Origin: Macrobrachium rosenbergii
Lineage: Eukaryota; Arthropoda; Malacostraca; Decapoda; Palaemonidae
Assembly (NCBI RefSeq): GCF_040412425.1
Contig: NC_089749.1
Location: 35,396,570 to 35,460,569, forward strand
Length of the DNA: 64,000 nucleotides
Direction of reading: 5' to 3'
Part shown: in pieces, positions 34,180 through 45,870 of the stretch
Position numbering within the stretch: position 1 is the stretch's first letter
Layout of the letters: the number at the start of each line of letters is the position of its first letter
Translations under genes and position numbers: made by a program
The notes under the pieces: generated by a model
Seen by the model: only the letters and a program-made list of their open reading frames with translations
What the model was told of the DNA's origin: nothing
The model's database searches: none

Positions 34180-34206
34180 TATGGTGTTGCGGGGGGGGGA
34201 GGTATT

Positions 34207-34528
34207 TGTAAGGGCGTCAAATCGCACCTCTCTTTCCTTGTGTTTCTCCCTTCAGATGTACATTAATCACGTCATGTATTTTACCTGTCTTTATTTCAGG
34301 TTCTTTGTGTACCTCATCTTATGCATCATTGTATATCTACCTTTTATGTGCCATGTAACAAATATTGTATGTATTTTTATGTTTGCTAAAAAACGCAAAT
34401 CATGTATGGACGCCGCAGGGGGTCTCGGGTCTCCTGCTATCTTTCCGTCCACTTTTTGTCTTATAAATACCTGTCGAGAATAATAAAGAATCAGTCTTTC
34501 ACCTCTGACTTTTCCTGGAAGCCTCACA
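34207..34528 (+). repeat. 3' LTR of outer gypsy
   Basis: 322 bp, TGTAAGGGCG to CCTCACA. It lacks a ~21-bp segment present in the 5' LTR (around TGGCCTTTCTCCCGATATGT) and has a few extra bases near 34375 and 34413. Confidence 0.9.
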
Positions 34529-35507
34529 CGCACAGACACCAGTGGACACGCGGGCACAGGTGAACACTTGGACAAAGGTGGAAATTCGGACATTGGATGC
34601 CTAGACACTGGGCACTCAGACACTCAGCAGCCAAAACGAGTCTTTTCAGTGGCCAAGAATCATTAGAAAACACGCCATCGGCACTTCCACAGTGAAAGCA
34701 CACCCTTATGGATGCCTTTCCAATGGCTGTCCGTCGACACCGGACAACAGGCTCGACCGAGGAGGCAACTACCCTGGGGCAAACCCCTTCAGACTTCTAT
34801 GGACTTCAGTATATCTTCTCCTCGGTGCAGGGGAGCAGAACAAGGACTGGGTTTAGGAGATCCAAGGGGCTGGATAGCCACCTCCTACACCATGCATCCA
34901 CTAACACGCCTTTCCAGCAGCTGTCTGTTGGTACCTGGGACCGGACATCAGTCTCGACTGAAGGGCGACTACCCATGAATAATCCCCTTGACCTCCCTTG
35001 GACATCTGGTATGTGTTCTCCCTGGTGTGGGGGAGCAAGATAGGGACCATTGCCTAGGAGCATCGGGGGATGAGTAGCCACCTCCTCCACTGCACAACAC
35101 TTCATTATTACAAGGTTAACTTCTGTTAACTTGGACACAAGACTGGCAATGGCATGGGAAGGAAGCGAGGGAGCCAGGCACAGGAGCAAGTGGATACAAA
35201 ATAAGAGGGCTAATAGCAGGAGAGAGTTGGCACCTACAATGGGGAACTGGGGTTGGGCGCTGGGTGCTCCCAGGATGTAGCTGGCACCAAGGTAGCCGGG
35301 CGCCAGGTGAGGTAGCAGCTCGGGAGTCAAGACTCAGAAGCTGATGAGTGCTCTTGTACGATCGGAGCCGATTCTCGGCTGTCACTACTCCAAAACCCAG
35401 CGCCACCAAAATAAGCACAAATTCTCTCATTACTACACTCTGCCCTTACACTTTTTCAATTTTCTGCAAAGGGAAGTGTAATAAGAAGATATTCAATTAA
35501 TTCTTTA
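34529..35507. repeat. Diverged tandem units and dispersed GGCACC-rich repeat
   Basis: Two diverged direct copies of a ~195-bp unit lie at about 34706-34900 and 34905-35100. Both run from GCCTTTCCA through CCGGACA and CGACTACCC to a GTGCAGGGGAGCA or GTGTGGGGGAGCA block. 35279-35385 resembles 14085-14180. Minus-strand open frames (longest 174 codons, 35330-34806) carry no recognisable domain and follow the repeat. Confidence 0.55.
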
Positions 35508-36175
35508 CCGACAAATACTATCGTACAGACATATCTCGACTCCTAACAAACATTATTTGAGGCTTGCAGATATGTATTTCACTACCAAAAATTAGTTCGG
35601 TAGAGAATGCAATCCTTACGTCTTATTATGCTAATCAGAAAAAGAAAGTTAACTTTTACTGACCAAAGTTAGAAGTACCTAGTACCATCATACAGACATA
35701 CCTCAATTACTATCAAACATCATTTGAGACTTGTCGAAATGCTTTTCAGTACCTAAAAAATTGGTCCGGTAGAGATCGGAATATTAATGTTTTATTACGC
35801 TAATTGGTAAACGAGGTAGTGAACGCAATATTTAAGTATTTTATGTTGCTTGAAATAGGAAAGTCAGCCTTTACCAACATAGCTTGAAGTACACTGTGTA
35901 CCATCATAGACATATCTCAAATCCTATCAAACATTATCACTACCAAAAATGTCGGCCCAGTAGCGAACATGATACTTACGTTATTACACTACTCGGAAAA
36001 GGAAAGTTACCCTTTACTGACAATAGTTTACGTACACAAAGTGTCATCATACAGACATGTCTCAAATCTTAACAAACATTAATTGAGACTTGCAGATAAG
36101 TATTTCATTACTATAAATATTGGTTCAGCAATGAACGCAATGTTTGGTTTTATCATGTTAACCAGTAAAGGTGGT
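35508..36175 (+). repeat. Four-copy tandem repeat, 130-210-bp units
   Basis: Units begin near 35516, 35696, 35902 and 36045 with ATCATACAGACATACCTC-like sequence followed by AACAAACATTATTTGAGACTTG and a CACTACCAAAAAT block. They are diverged and differ by internal indels. No coding potential. Confidence 0.75.
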
Positions 36176-36763
36176 ACCTCTGTAAACCACAATGCAGGTA
36201 GTTAACCAACTGATTGCGAATTTGCTACTATAGTGAAATATGATAAATTTGAATGAGACCTTAAAAACAAACAATAAAATACTGATCCTGAAAGCTGTAG
36301 CCTTCAAGGTTACTTGAAATCAGCAATAATACATCACCAAAATCCAGTCTCTGACCAGCAAATTTAAGAACAAAGTTGACACCGACACTTGGTGTTGACT
36401 TGAGCACCGGCAGGAACAGAATGAGGTTGTCTGCTAGTGGTTCCTGGTATTCCCATTAGTGGACAGGACCAGTCACCTGCATTATACTTTGAGGCATTAC
36501 CAGTGAATTTTTTCATTTAAGCTGCTGTGCAAGGAAACTATAGGCTATATAATTGCTTGTAAGTCACTTATATAAAATTCACTAGTAAATAAACAGTAAG
36601 AGTAATTATTAAACAGACATCTTAAGAGAGAGCGAAAAAAAATTGTAATAAACAATCGGGAACATTAGCCAATACAAGCACATACTGGACAAATTATAAT
36701 GAATTTAACTCTGGACGATTTGTTTAAATATGTGAAAATGTCTTCAACAGACAAAATTATCAT
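36176..36763. other. Unassigned, contains dispersed repeat
   Basis: 36543-36585 is an inverse copy of 13001-13055. Otherwise nothing recognised. Confidence 0.45.
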
Positions 36764-38520
36764 TTAATGCATGTGTTTAACATACAAAATCTGCCATCCA
36801 GGCAAGTTGGATTTATTTCCTACAGGGAGCAATGGCAAAGTGGGTGTGGGTGGTACGGTGGGTGTGAGCGGCAAGTCACTTACAGTGGGCAGCCCATTGA
36901 TTTTTCTCAGGTGTTTTCGGTTTACTGACAGTATGGGAGAGTTTCTGTCACAACACCTGTTCTGTCCCACCTGCTGGAGGCCTGATTTTGGATTCGAACA
37001 CAGGCACCTGTCTTGAGGGGCATCAGCCATCTAGGGGTGTCCAAAGAGTGTAGATTTTCTTGCGCTTTTGCTGTTTCCAGTTCTCATTTTCTGAGTGCCT
37101 GGTGCCAGTGCCTGGTGCCAGTGCCTGGTTACTTTATAATGTTGTCTGGCTGTGGGCATGCCATTGAGTAATTGTTTACCTGTAGCAAGTTGAGCTGGGG
37201 ACTTATCCACCACACATAGGGGTGTGTTAAGGTACTGGAGGACAGCAAGGTATACTTTATCATTATTGAGATTTCCTCCTCTTTTGGTGTTGGCTCTAAT
37301 TAGTCTCTTTGCAGTCTTGACAGCTGCCTCTGCCTTACCATTTGATTGTGGGTAGTGTGCAAAAGAAAAGTGGACTGAGGCGCCCCACCCCCTGAAGAAT
37401 GTGAGCATTTTGTCACTTACTAAGTTAGTACTGCTGTCTGTGGAGATCAGCTCAGGTGCCCCTGGTGGGTGAAGTATTTTCTTAGTAGTGCCATCAGCTT
37501 GGAAGAAGTCATGCCATTTGGGAAATGAGCTTTTTCTAGGTATCCAGTTAACCTGTCTGCATAGGCCATGTATATATGCCCTCCATCTGAAACAAGTCCA
37601 CTACTGTGCACTGAAAGGGGTAGTCTGGGGGTGGTGCATGTATGTTGCATGAAGTACAGGTCGATCTACAGTGTTATGTCTCCTTCCATACCTAGCCAGT
37701 AAACGGAGTGCCATGCCCTTCGCAACATGCATGAAAGTTACTTGCCACCTGCTGTCGGAGATTTTTGGGGATAAGTAAACGGGCACATCCTTGATTGTAA
37801 GTGTACGTAATTAAATTCCCAGCCAAGTGCTACCTGACACTGTAGAATGGGTGTAGACATGCTATTTCTTGCAATTTCTGTGGGTGCCAGTCTCCGACTA
37901 ATATCTTAGCTATTAATAACTGATATGTTGGATCATCAACTGCCACCCTCTTGATGGTCTCTTCATCCATTATGTGTCCGTTATGGTCTAGGGCTTCAGT
38001 GGCAGTGGAAACTACCGCTATCATTAGGTCTTTGTCCAGGTCGGTGTCGTCTGTGTCAGGTGTTGTCCTAAGGGCAGGGAACTGTGACAGGAAGTCAGAG
38101 GTGTAGTTTGTTTTTCCTGGCAGATTCATAGCACTGAGTTTGAACTGTAGGGTTTTTTCCTTCAGTCTAAACAACCTAGCATTAGTTACATTGTTTAGAC
38201 TGAAGATGATGAAACCTATCCCTTCCTTACTCTAGTCTGTAATTGCTACCATAGGGTGGGTTTCTTTGGCAAGTTGGCATGTGGCATCCTGTGCTTACTC
38301 AAATCTTGTCTGTAGCTGATTATCCCAATAGACGTGTTTCCTTGCAGGTTTCTTCAGGAGTTCTCTAGAAGGGCCCATGAAGGGTGCTGCAGTGAGGAAA
38401 GTGCCAACTGGTTCATGAAACCCGTGCCATGACCTGATGTTGGTGATAGTTGGCTTTACTGGCATGGAGAAGTTCTAGATGCCTGCTAAGCTATTTTCCA
38501 TGGGTTTATAGTACAGATAT
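36764..38520 (-). mobile_element. 5'-truncated gypsy relic, same family as 44050-48946
   Basis: From right to left on the minus strand: end of reverse transcriptase (ITNIRSWHGFHEPVGTFLTA, LLKKPARKHVYWDNQLQ, about 38460-38300); junction RLFRLKEKTLQFKLSAMNLPG from about 38170; the linker with DEETIKRVAVDDPTYQLLIA; integrase core (GHIYMAYADRLTGYLEKAHF, 37650-37447; SFAHYPQSNGKAEAAVKTAK, 37408-37031); and integrase C-terminus (GACVRIQNQ ... WDRTGVVTETLP, ~36990-36900). Each piece aligns with the complete copy at 44474-46978. Gag, protease, the RT core and both LTRs are missing. Frames are broken throughout. Confidence 0.85.
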
Positions 38521-39419
38521 TTCCCAAGTTACAATGGAGTTACGTTACAAAATCCCCAATGTTTCCTGAAAAAATGTTAATTGAAATTAGCCTAACCTAT
38601 GCTAGGGCATACAGTACAATATGACAAATTTTTTAGGTAATTTGTATTTTTCCTAACTGTACAAACCTGAGGTCTTTACATAAGGAAGATGCTTCAGTGT
38701 AGCTGGAGACCAGCTATTTAACTGTAAACAATGTGGTTAAGTATGTAATTGCCTACCAACTATGGGTGGGAGTCCCGCCTGCCCCATTTGGTATGCATTC
38801 ACTTTGCCTTTTGGCCCAGGGAGCAGAATGAGTGGTGGCTTGAGGTGGGCGGTAAATGCAAAGACCTCAGGTTTGTTATAGTCAGGAAAAGTACAAATCA
38901 CTTTTAAAAATCTGTCATTTGTTCCTACACAATATACAAACCATTGGTCTTTACATAAGGAAGACTTACTGTACTTCCTTGGTGGGAGGATTCTGAGCGA
39001 GCTTCTGAACTGACTGGTAGTTTCTCACATGGGCCTCCTTCTTGGTCATTTAAGAGCAAAGGAAGGAGACCATGCCTCTGACATATTAAACAAAAGTATG
39101 AACAACCGTGTGTTCAACTGTCAGATTTCTGGACCTTTCAAATTAATGTGGCAGCAATATTGCTTCGAAAAAGGCTTGGATGAACTAAGAGTGTCAGAGA
39201 CAAAAAACTAGAGATAACCAGCGGGTCGTTTTATCATCAGCCCCTCTCCCCGCTTGCTAGAGAGAGGGGAGGACTTAAATCTATTACTCTATCTCAGATT
39301 ATTGACAGGGTACTCAGTTATGTAGGTTTACCCGCATGGCCTGCCTGACCAGCATGTAATGGATGGCTACTCTCTTCTCTCTGTGAGAGGGGAAAGATAA
39401 AAGAGATAAGGGAGGGGCC
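38521..39419. repeat. Palindromic MITE-like repeat and flanking DNA
   Basis: 38638-38683 (TTTGTATTTTTCCTAACTGT...CCTGAGGTCTTTACA) is inversely repeated at 38856-38902 (TGCAAAGACCTCAGG...AGGAAAAGTACAAA). A third, direct relative is at 38935-38968 (TACAAACCATTGGTCTTTAC). This suggests a ~270-bp fold-back element plus a partial copy. The rest of the interval shows nothing. Confidence 0.6.
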
Positions 39420-39489
39420 AGTCCCCTACTCACATTCACTCTTTACCAACAAACACCTTAGGCAAGATGCAAACTGTCCACTACAGGAG

Positions 39490-39910
39490 CTGGGCAAGCT
39501 ACACAGCTTACTGAGCAGCCACCACAGGACCCAGGGAAAGGGTGTCCCAGGGCCCGTGGGCAACATCCTGAAGGTAGAAAGACGTGAGAGTGGACAGCCT
39601 AGACCACTTTTTGTCCTTATACCTGTAAAACTGACGAGTTCTTCCGGAGTGTGAGGGATGGACCAATGTTCTATCCTCGTGAGGTATTTGGAATGAACTC
39701 CTGGCCACATGCTGGGCATAGAATCCATTCATTTGATAGCCTCACGAGGCTAGAAAGAAATCGTGTTCTTGAACACTTCTTTCTCAGTTGAGCCAGTACT
39801 AAAGAAGAGCCATCAACACTCAGGTCTGAGATGTCGAGTCCTCTGGAGATAGTACCATAGCACTCTCACTGGACACAGTAGTATCTTGTTACAACCACTA
39901 CCAACCAGTC
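39490..39910 (-). pseudogene. DIRS tyrosine recombinase C-terminal fragment
   Basis: The recombinase would insert circular element DNA. The region CPVRVLWYYLQRTRHLRP, followed by LFxSTG, TEKEVxKNTISF and ARHVARSSFQIPHEDRT, corresponds to the end of the catalytic domain in this family, but the HxxR and nucleophile Tyr cannot be pinned in one frame. Ends with DVAHGPWDTLSLGPVVAAQ. Dead as read. Confidence 0.6.
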
Positions 39911-41243
39911 CCTAGATGGGACTGAATGCGACTCACAAGTCTTCACTGTGAGTTTCGGGACAGAACCTCATCTCCTCAGCTGCTGTAATCTTCCTCGAGG
40001 CTGAGGCCTCTACAGATAAGAAGACTAAGTAAGAGACCTCCTCCTCCGGGTGAGCTTACTTGTGGGCCTGCATCACCTTTTTGGGACCTTGGTAACGTTC
40101 CCATGTGAGAACATGCAGGGGGTGAGGCCCCACTCTTGATAAGTGGGGACTGGGTCCGTAGACAGGGGAGCCTTACCAGTGTCACGAGAATCTGTGGGAC
40201 TCTGTGCAGTGGCAGAGGAACCTTACCTGCCAGGGGAAATGATTCCTGCCAATATTGGTGACACAGGGTCCATTGGAGCCCCGTGCACCTCTGGTAACAC
40301 ATGTGTCCATGGAGAACTGTGCACCTCCGGTGACACATGTATCCACGGATTTCAAGCACCTGTTATTCCTTTGGCACAGGGTTTCATGGAACCCGTGCAA
40401 CAGCTGCTACCGATACATGGGGGTCTGAGGGCCCTGTGGAGCGGTGGAAGGTTCTTCACCAGCCCAGGAAGGTGACTTCCAGGTACTGGTGTCGGGGGCA
40501 TGGGTGTCCTTGGAGATCTGTGCCCCTATTGCTCCCGCAGAATGGGAGTCTGAAGAGCCCCGTGTCCGTAAACAGGGGATAGCAATAGAGAGATCCCTTT
40601 GCCTCTTTTGAGGCCTCAAGATTGTTCCATGAATGTTGGGAGATGTTTTTACCGACGACCAAGGAAGTGGAACAATGGAACATCACACTGACAGCTTCTG
40701 CTGTGTTGATCTATCTTTGGGAGGTTCCAAAGAATGAGAAATCTGCATAATGTCTGGGTGTAATGCCCAAATCCCTGTCACCTGGCACTGGTGTCTAAGC
40801 TTATTTGCTGTTATATTCTGGTTCCCCGGAATGTACCTGGTTAACAGCTCTGCCGACTGTGCAACCACCCATGCATACACTCGCACTGTCAACATGTAGA
40901 GTTGAAGGGAAACCAGTCCCCCGCCCCCTTGTGTGTTGACAAAAGTTACTCTCGTGGTGAGGGGGCTACTGACACTCATCAGCACCACAGGGTAGCTTAC
41001 CAAGACCCTAAATCTCTCGAAGAGCTAAGGAAGTTATCTTGAGTTCCAGGATATTGATGTGGAGGTGTTTGGCGTTCTGGTTCCACTCACCTGAAAGCGG
41101 CAACTCTTCCAGGTGTGTGCCTCTTCCCTCAGTTGATGCACCAAAGAACAGGGGCATGACTGGAGGGGGAGTGTGAGAGACACGCCAACAAGGTTCCTGT
41201 CATCTAGCCAGCAGGCTAGTTCCTAATTCATTTCCTCCCCGAG

Positions 41244-41290
41244 AGGAATGGAAAGGAGGAATGGAAAGGAGGAATGGAAAGGAATAGGGA
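41244..41290 (+). repeat. Short tandem repeat, unit AATGGAAAGGAGG
   Basis: Three and a half copies of a 13-bp unit inside the DIRS relic. Confidence 0.85.
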
Positions 41291-41593
41291 GTCCCTTATC
41301 GGAGACTAGAACTCCTGCATTCTTCACTGAAGGGAATGAAGGTGGAGCCATTCATGAAGGCCCAGCTTCCCCAAGGGCGACATGTGAATGAGGATGAGAC
41401 AGGAATAACTGTACTCTTCTCTGAACTTGCTGATATGGGACTGAGACCATAACGCCAGCATGTCAGGATACTAAGTGTTCTGCACGAGTGTGAGATCAGG
41501 CTCCTCAAACTTGATCGAGACTGTCAAGTCTATTTGGAATACGTATCCTGACGAGTACTAACAATATAGCTTTCAGTATTGCCTTCACCGCTT

Positions 41594-41752
41594 CTTAACC
41601 CTTTAACCGTTTAGTACGTATATATATGTAGCGCGCCAACGCTGCCTGAGCCGTTTAGTACGTATATATACGGGGAGCATATGTTTTGACCATGGTGTTT
41701 AGTACGTATATATACGATCGATTTTTCCTGCCTTCCTTTCAAGGTTAATCCA
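41594..41752. repeat. MITE-like segment with three TTTAGTACGTATATATA blocks
   Basis: GTTTAGTACGTATATATA occurs at about 41616, 41651 and 41697. The interval is bounded by TTAACCCTTTAACCG on the left and CTTTCAAGGTTAA on the right. TTAA plus CCCTTT resembles piggyBac-derived MITE ends, but the pairing of the ends is weak. Confidence 0.4.
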
Positions 41753-42321
41753 CTAAAATATGTTTTCTCTAGGTCCCAGGAAGTCTTGTTGACCATATCC
41801 AAACATAAACACTTCCTCCCGAACCCTCTTTTATCATAGTTTTCCTGATTTTCTATATCTAATGCGGGAATTCGCCAGTCACTTGGCGACATCGCTATTT
41901 AGCGAGACAACACTGCTGGGCTGATTCGTTCTCTTACACGGAATTTTCGTCTTTCGATGCATGGGGTAGAAGGGCTATAATCCTATATAATCCAACTTAG
42001 TATCGGTAATGAGTTACTTTCTTCTCTGTTTTTCTTTTCCAGCTCTTGCGCAAATGAAAAACGATAAGTAATTGTAGTTTATTGACATTATTCCAACTGA
42101 AATATGGAAAATGCACTCACCTGACTTTTATTATTTTACGATATGTTCAGTACGTGTGACTGAACTCCAGATGCACTTCATTCTGAATAACGACAGAAAA
42201 ATGTTTTGTTTACTTATTCTAAATTGCTAATTTATTTCATCAATTTAACTTTAGCATTTCATAAAAATTACTTCAGAAGCTGTGTATATTATTTTATGTT
42301 GCTATATACACGCATATACAT

Positions 42322-42648
<327 letters not shown>

Positions 42649-43051
42649 ATAACATTCGAATAACTAATTGTTGTTACTTATGAATAAACTCTGAAACGTC
42701 ACAGATCACAGGGTTAGATCTAGAACGAACAAACATTCAAACATGAAACAATACACAAAGACCATAATCTAAATGAAAGTTACGTACAAAATTCTTGCAC
42801 AAGAGACAATGCTGAAAATTCATCCGACAGTGAGAATGATGAAAACGACAACAGAGGCTAAAAAGGTAAAGACAGGAAAATGAGGTCTGTATTTGATGAT
42901 TGTGAACGGGTTGCCAGTAATTTCCGGCCATAAGATTTCGTATTTGACAACAGTGGCAGTTTCATTACATCGATAAAGGAAAACCTGTAAAACTAGAAGA
43001 TGAAATTTATCGGTATCGCCATTTTCTTAATCAAATTATCTTTTAGTCTTT

Positions 43052-43052
<1 letters not shown>

Positions 43053-43100
<48 letters not shown>
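43053..43100 (+). repeat. (GA)n microsatellite
   Basis: Uninterrupted GA tract just outside the fold-back element at 43137-43473. Confidence 0.95.
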
Positions 43101-43102
<2 letters not shown>

Positions 43103-43136
43103 ACCCTTCCTTTGTATTGTTCTTTACCCACATTTG

Positions 43137-43281
43137 AACACTGGATGTCATATACAGTAATTTCATATACAGCAATTCAAACCTAACAATTTTGGCATTG
43201 ATAATTCATAACGTTCGAGAATTCTAACAACTATAAAAAGAACAATTAGCATACGGATCATTGGATAGAGACAACATGATG

Positions 43282-43343
<62 letters not shown>

Positions 43344-43473
43344 TGTTGTATATATCCAATGATATATAATAATTTTATAGTTGTTAGAATTATCGAACGT
43401 TATGAATTATCAATACCAAAATTGTTAGGTTTGAATTACATATATGAAATTACTGTATATGACATCCAGTGTT
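43137..43473. repeat. Fold-back element with a TA-repeat core
   Basis: Left arm 43137-43280 (AACACTGGATGTCATATACA...) and right arm about 43342-43473 (...TGTATATGACATCCAGTGTT) are reverse complements with few differences. Between them is a 59-bp (TA)n core. The right arm lacks a short segment of the left. No coding capacity. Confidence 0.8.
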
Positions 43474-43474
43474 A

Positions 43475-43548
43475 AATATATATATATATACATATGTATA
43501 TATAATATATACATATATATATATATACATATATATATATACATATAT

Positions 43549-43641
<93 letters not shown>
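43475..43641. repeat. TA/CATA-rich microsatellite
   Basis: TA tracts broken by CATATG and TACATA variants, directly abutting the fold-back element. Confidence 0.9.
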
Positions 43642-43645
<4 letters not shown>

Positions 43646-44049
43646 TACATACATAGTGCTCATAGAAACTCCTTACACACAATATGGGTGTCATTAGCTA
43701 CGTTTCCAAACTTCTTCCTGACTTATAATCCTATTACAGTTAATCTGCATTCCTCAGTTCGGAGTTCTTTCATCCGGTCATAAAATCCTAATTATCTCTC
43801 CCCCGGGCTGTCCAGAAGAAAGAGGCCGTTCCGGGACAAGGCCGAGTTAATTTACAAATCTGCCATCACTGGGAGAAGTCAATAATAGTATTTTTTTTTT
43901 TATTTCGTGTTGTAGCATTTATTTTCATCAGTGAGTCTGGCCTAGATATTGGGCATTAGTATAATTTATTTAGGTGATTAGAAACTAGATCATCATCACC
44001 CTACTTTTGTTCAAAGCAGTTTAATGTATGACTTCAATTCTTCAGATTT

Positions 44050-44229
44050 TGTAGGATGTTAGATACTTAGGACTGTAATGAAACCCCGGCGTCCAGTGAT
44101 GCGTGTATTGTAGAGTAATGCTTACTACAAGAGCGCTAGTTGCATACTGAGTACTGACTCGGTTGGAGGGAGAAGCCAACCTTCCCTCCGGCGGGAATAA
44201 CCGGTCTCGTTCTCTTCTACAATCTTACA
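44050..44229 (-). repeat. 3' LTR (gypsy at 44050-48946)
   Basis: 180 bp, 98% identical to 48767-48946. TGTAGGATGT at the outer end. Confidence 0.95.
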
Positions 44230-44473
44230 TCTCCCTTCCAAAATTTTTATCTAATTATAAGCAAGAGATGCTATGAAATGGCTACAATAATTGAATGAAA
44301 ATTTGATATTACAAGAAATACATGTATGCACAATTCATATCCAAAGAAAAAAATAAAACATAGGACATAGAACTTTTGTGATGAATGATAAAATAAATGA
44401 ATAATCAACATACTGCCAGTTATATGTTCATTCTGTAATGGCAGCACTGAATTAACTGGGTAGAGCATAACTT

Positions 44474-45870
44474 TTACTCATTCACACAGTTTATGACATA
44501 ATCGGATAGCCATCTTGGGCGCGTAGTTTGCCTCTTGGGGCGTACTGGTGCCTCTGGCCGAGTTGATTCGGTTGCTGAAGGTGCAGGCAGTTGGGTGTGT
44601 GAGATGACGGGGATGTCGGTGCTGTTGGTGGGTGCGATGTGTCTCCTGTTTCTTAGTGACAGCCGTCCACTACCATCCAATTTGATTCTGTACTGCCGGT
44701 TGGGGAGGGAGTCCACCACCAACCCTGTACGATCCCATTCCTTTGTTGCTTGATTTTGCACTCTTACACGGGCCCCTGCCTCCAAGGGTTTGAGTGTTCT
44801 GGTGGCATGATTGGCACTGATTTTCTCTTTATCGGTGGCCATTTGAAGTTCACGCCTACGCAATACCTGTTGCCAGTGCCTGTCAACCGGGTAATGTTGC
44901 TTTGCCATAGGAACGCCGTCTCGTAACTGCCTCCCAGTCGCCAACTGTGCAGGGGACTTGTTGATGTTGCGGATGGGCGTGTTCAGGTATTGCAACATTG
45001 CGAGGGAGGCCTTGTCGCAGTCCAGGCTACCACCATCCCCTGTGTTCGCCCTTATGATCCTTTTCGCGGTTTTTACAGCTGCTTCCGCCCTACCATTTGA
45101 TTGCGGGAAATGTGCTGATGAGAGGCGCACCTTGACCCTCCATCTCCTGAAGAAGGCGGACATTTCTTCGTTACCAAGTTTTGCCTCCATCCGTGGATAC
45201 TTCCTCTGGGGACCCCCCATCTCATGAAGTAGCCTCTTAGCACCGACATTACTCTCTGTGAAGTAGCATCAGTGGGGAAATGGGCTATTTCCAGCCATCC
45301 CGTGAGTCTATCGGCGTACGCCATGTACATGCGCCCCTCCAGCTGAAACATATCCACAACCGTGCACTGGAAGGGGTATTCTGGGGGCAGTGTGATGACC
45401 ATCATTTCCTCAGGTAGGGATGGAGCGTGCGTGTCACAAATAACGCAGTTGTTCCTGTGGTGCTGAAGGTCTCCCTCCATGCCAGGCCAATAAACAGATT
45501 GTCTGGCTCTCCTGAGCATGGAGTCGAGCCCTTGATGACCTGCATGTAGACTTGCTGACACCTGCTGACAAAGTTCATCCGGAATCACCAGTTGTACGCA
45601 CCCATCTTCGTATGTGTAGAGCACTAGATCTTCCAACATTGAGAGGCGATCTCTCACACTGTAGAATGATTTAAGGCAGGTCACCTCCTGTGCCTTCTGC
45701 GGGGGCCAGTCACCTGCCATTAGCAACTGATGTACTGGATCTTTGGCCGCCGCTGCACTGACAGTCTTCTCATCCATCGTGAGCCCCTCCCTAAGTAGAG
45801 TCTCGGTGGCTGTCACAGTCATCAGGGGCAGCACGCAGGGAAGGGAAGCGAGACAGGAAGTCGGCCTCAC
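44474..45870 (-). pseudogene. Gypsy integrase, frameshifted
   Basis: 45870-45073 carries the linker, the HHCC domain (HAGHQGLDSMLRRARQS ... HRNNCVICDTHAP) and the core start FQCTVVDMFQLEGRMYMAYA with YADRLTGWLEIAHFP. Near 45210 the frame shifts to 45220-44474, which continues VRLSSAHFPQSNGRAEAAVK (catalytic Glu in GRAE) and NTPIRNINKSPAQLATGRQL. The C-terminal domain follows (GARVRVQNQATKEWDRTGLV, NRQYRIKLDGSGRLSLRNRR), with a basic tail RPKRQTTRPRWL. The second catalytic Asp falls at the frame break. One indel separates it from an intact protein as read. Confidence 0.9.

Larger units (their letters stand above)
16646..34528 (+). mobile_element. Outer Ty3/gypsy retrotransposon, split by two insertions
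   Basis: The 5' LTR (16646-16977) and 3' LTR (34207-34528) are related copies. Internal genes run gag, protease, reverse transcriptase, RNase H, integrase, in standard gypsy order. A LINE (18876-25434) interrupts the reverse transcriptase and a second LTR element (27766-34174) sits between the integrase end and the 3' LTR. A polypurine tract (GCGGGGGGGGGAGG, 34189-34202) precedes the 3' LTR. After the 5' LTR comes TGGTGACCCCGG, a plausible primer binding site whose tRNA I cannot name. The flanks CGCG (left) and CGCA (right) may be a 4-bp target duplication with one mismatch. Without its inserts the element is about 4.9 kb. The LTRs differ by several indels, one of about 21 bp, so it is older than its passengers. 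Confidence 0.9.
39420..41520 (-). mobile_element. Second DIRS-type relic with tyrosine recombinase
   Basis: Minus strand, from 41520 down: reverse transcriptase end (GLSPISASSEKSTVIPVSS near 41450), the RNase H start with HLHINILELKITSLALRDL near 41080-41020, and 41003-40683, carrying VTFVNTQGGGGLVSLQLYML, LLTRYIPGNQNITANKLRHQ and IWALHP. After a ~700-bp stretch without recognisable motifs comes the recombinase C-terminal half: LCPVRVLWYYLQRTRHLRPE at about 39880-39822, KNTISF, and the tail FYLQDVAHGPWDTLSLGPVV near 39580-39510. These are hallmarks of DIRS elements. Many stops; no terminal repeats found. It has the opposite orientation to the copy at 800-2720. Confidence 0.7.

Noticed and set aside
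34806..35430. Minus-strand open frames of 174 and 104 codons
   Set aside because: They overlie diverged tandem and dispersed repeats, show no domain, and overlap open frames on the other strand.
36960..36995. GGATTCGAACACAGG as a tRNA or SINE B-box
   Set aside because: It falls within the gypsy integrase C-terminus (GACVRIQNQ on the minus strand) and there is no matching A-box or cloverleaf.
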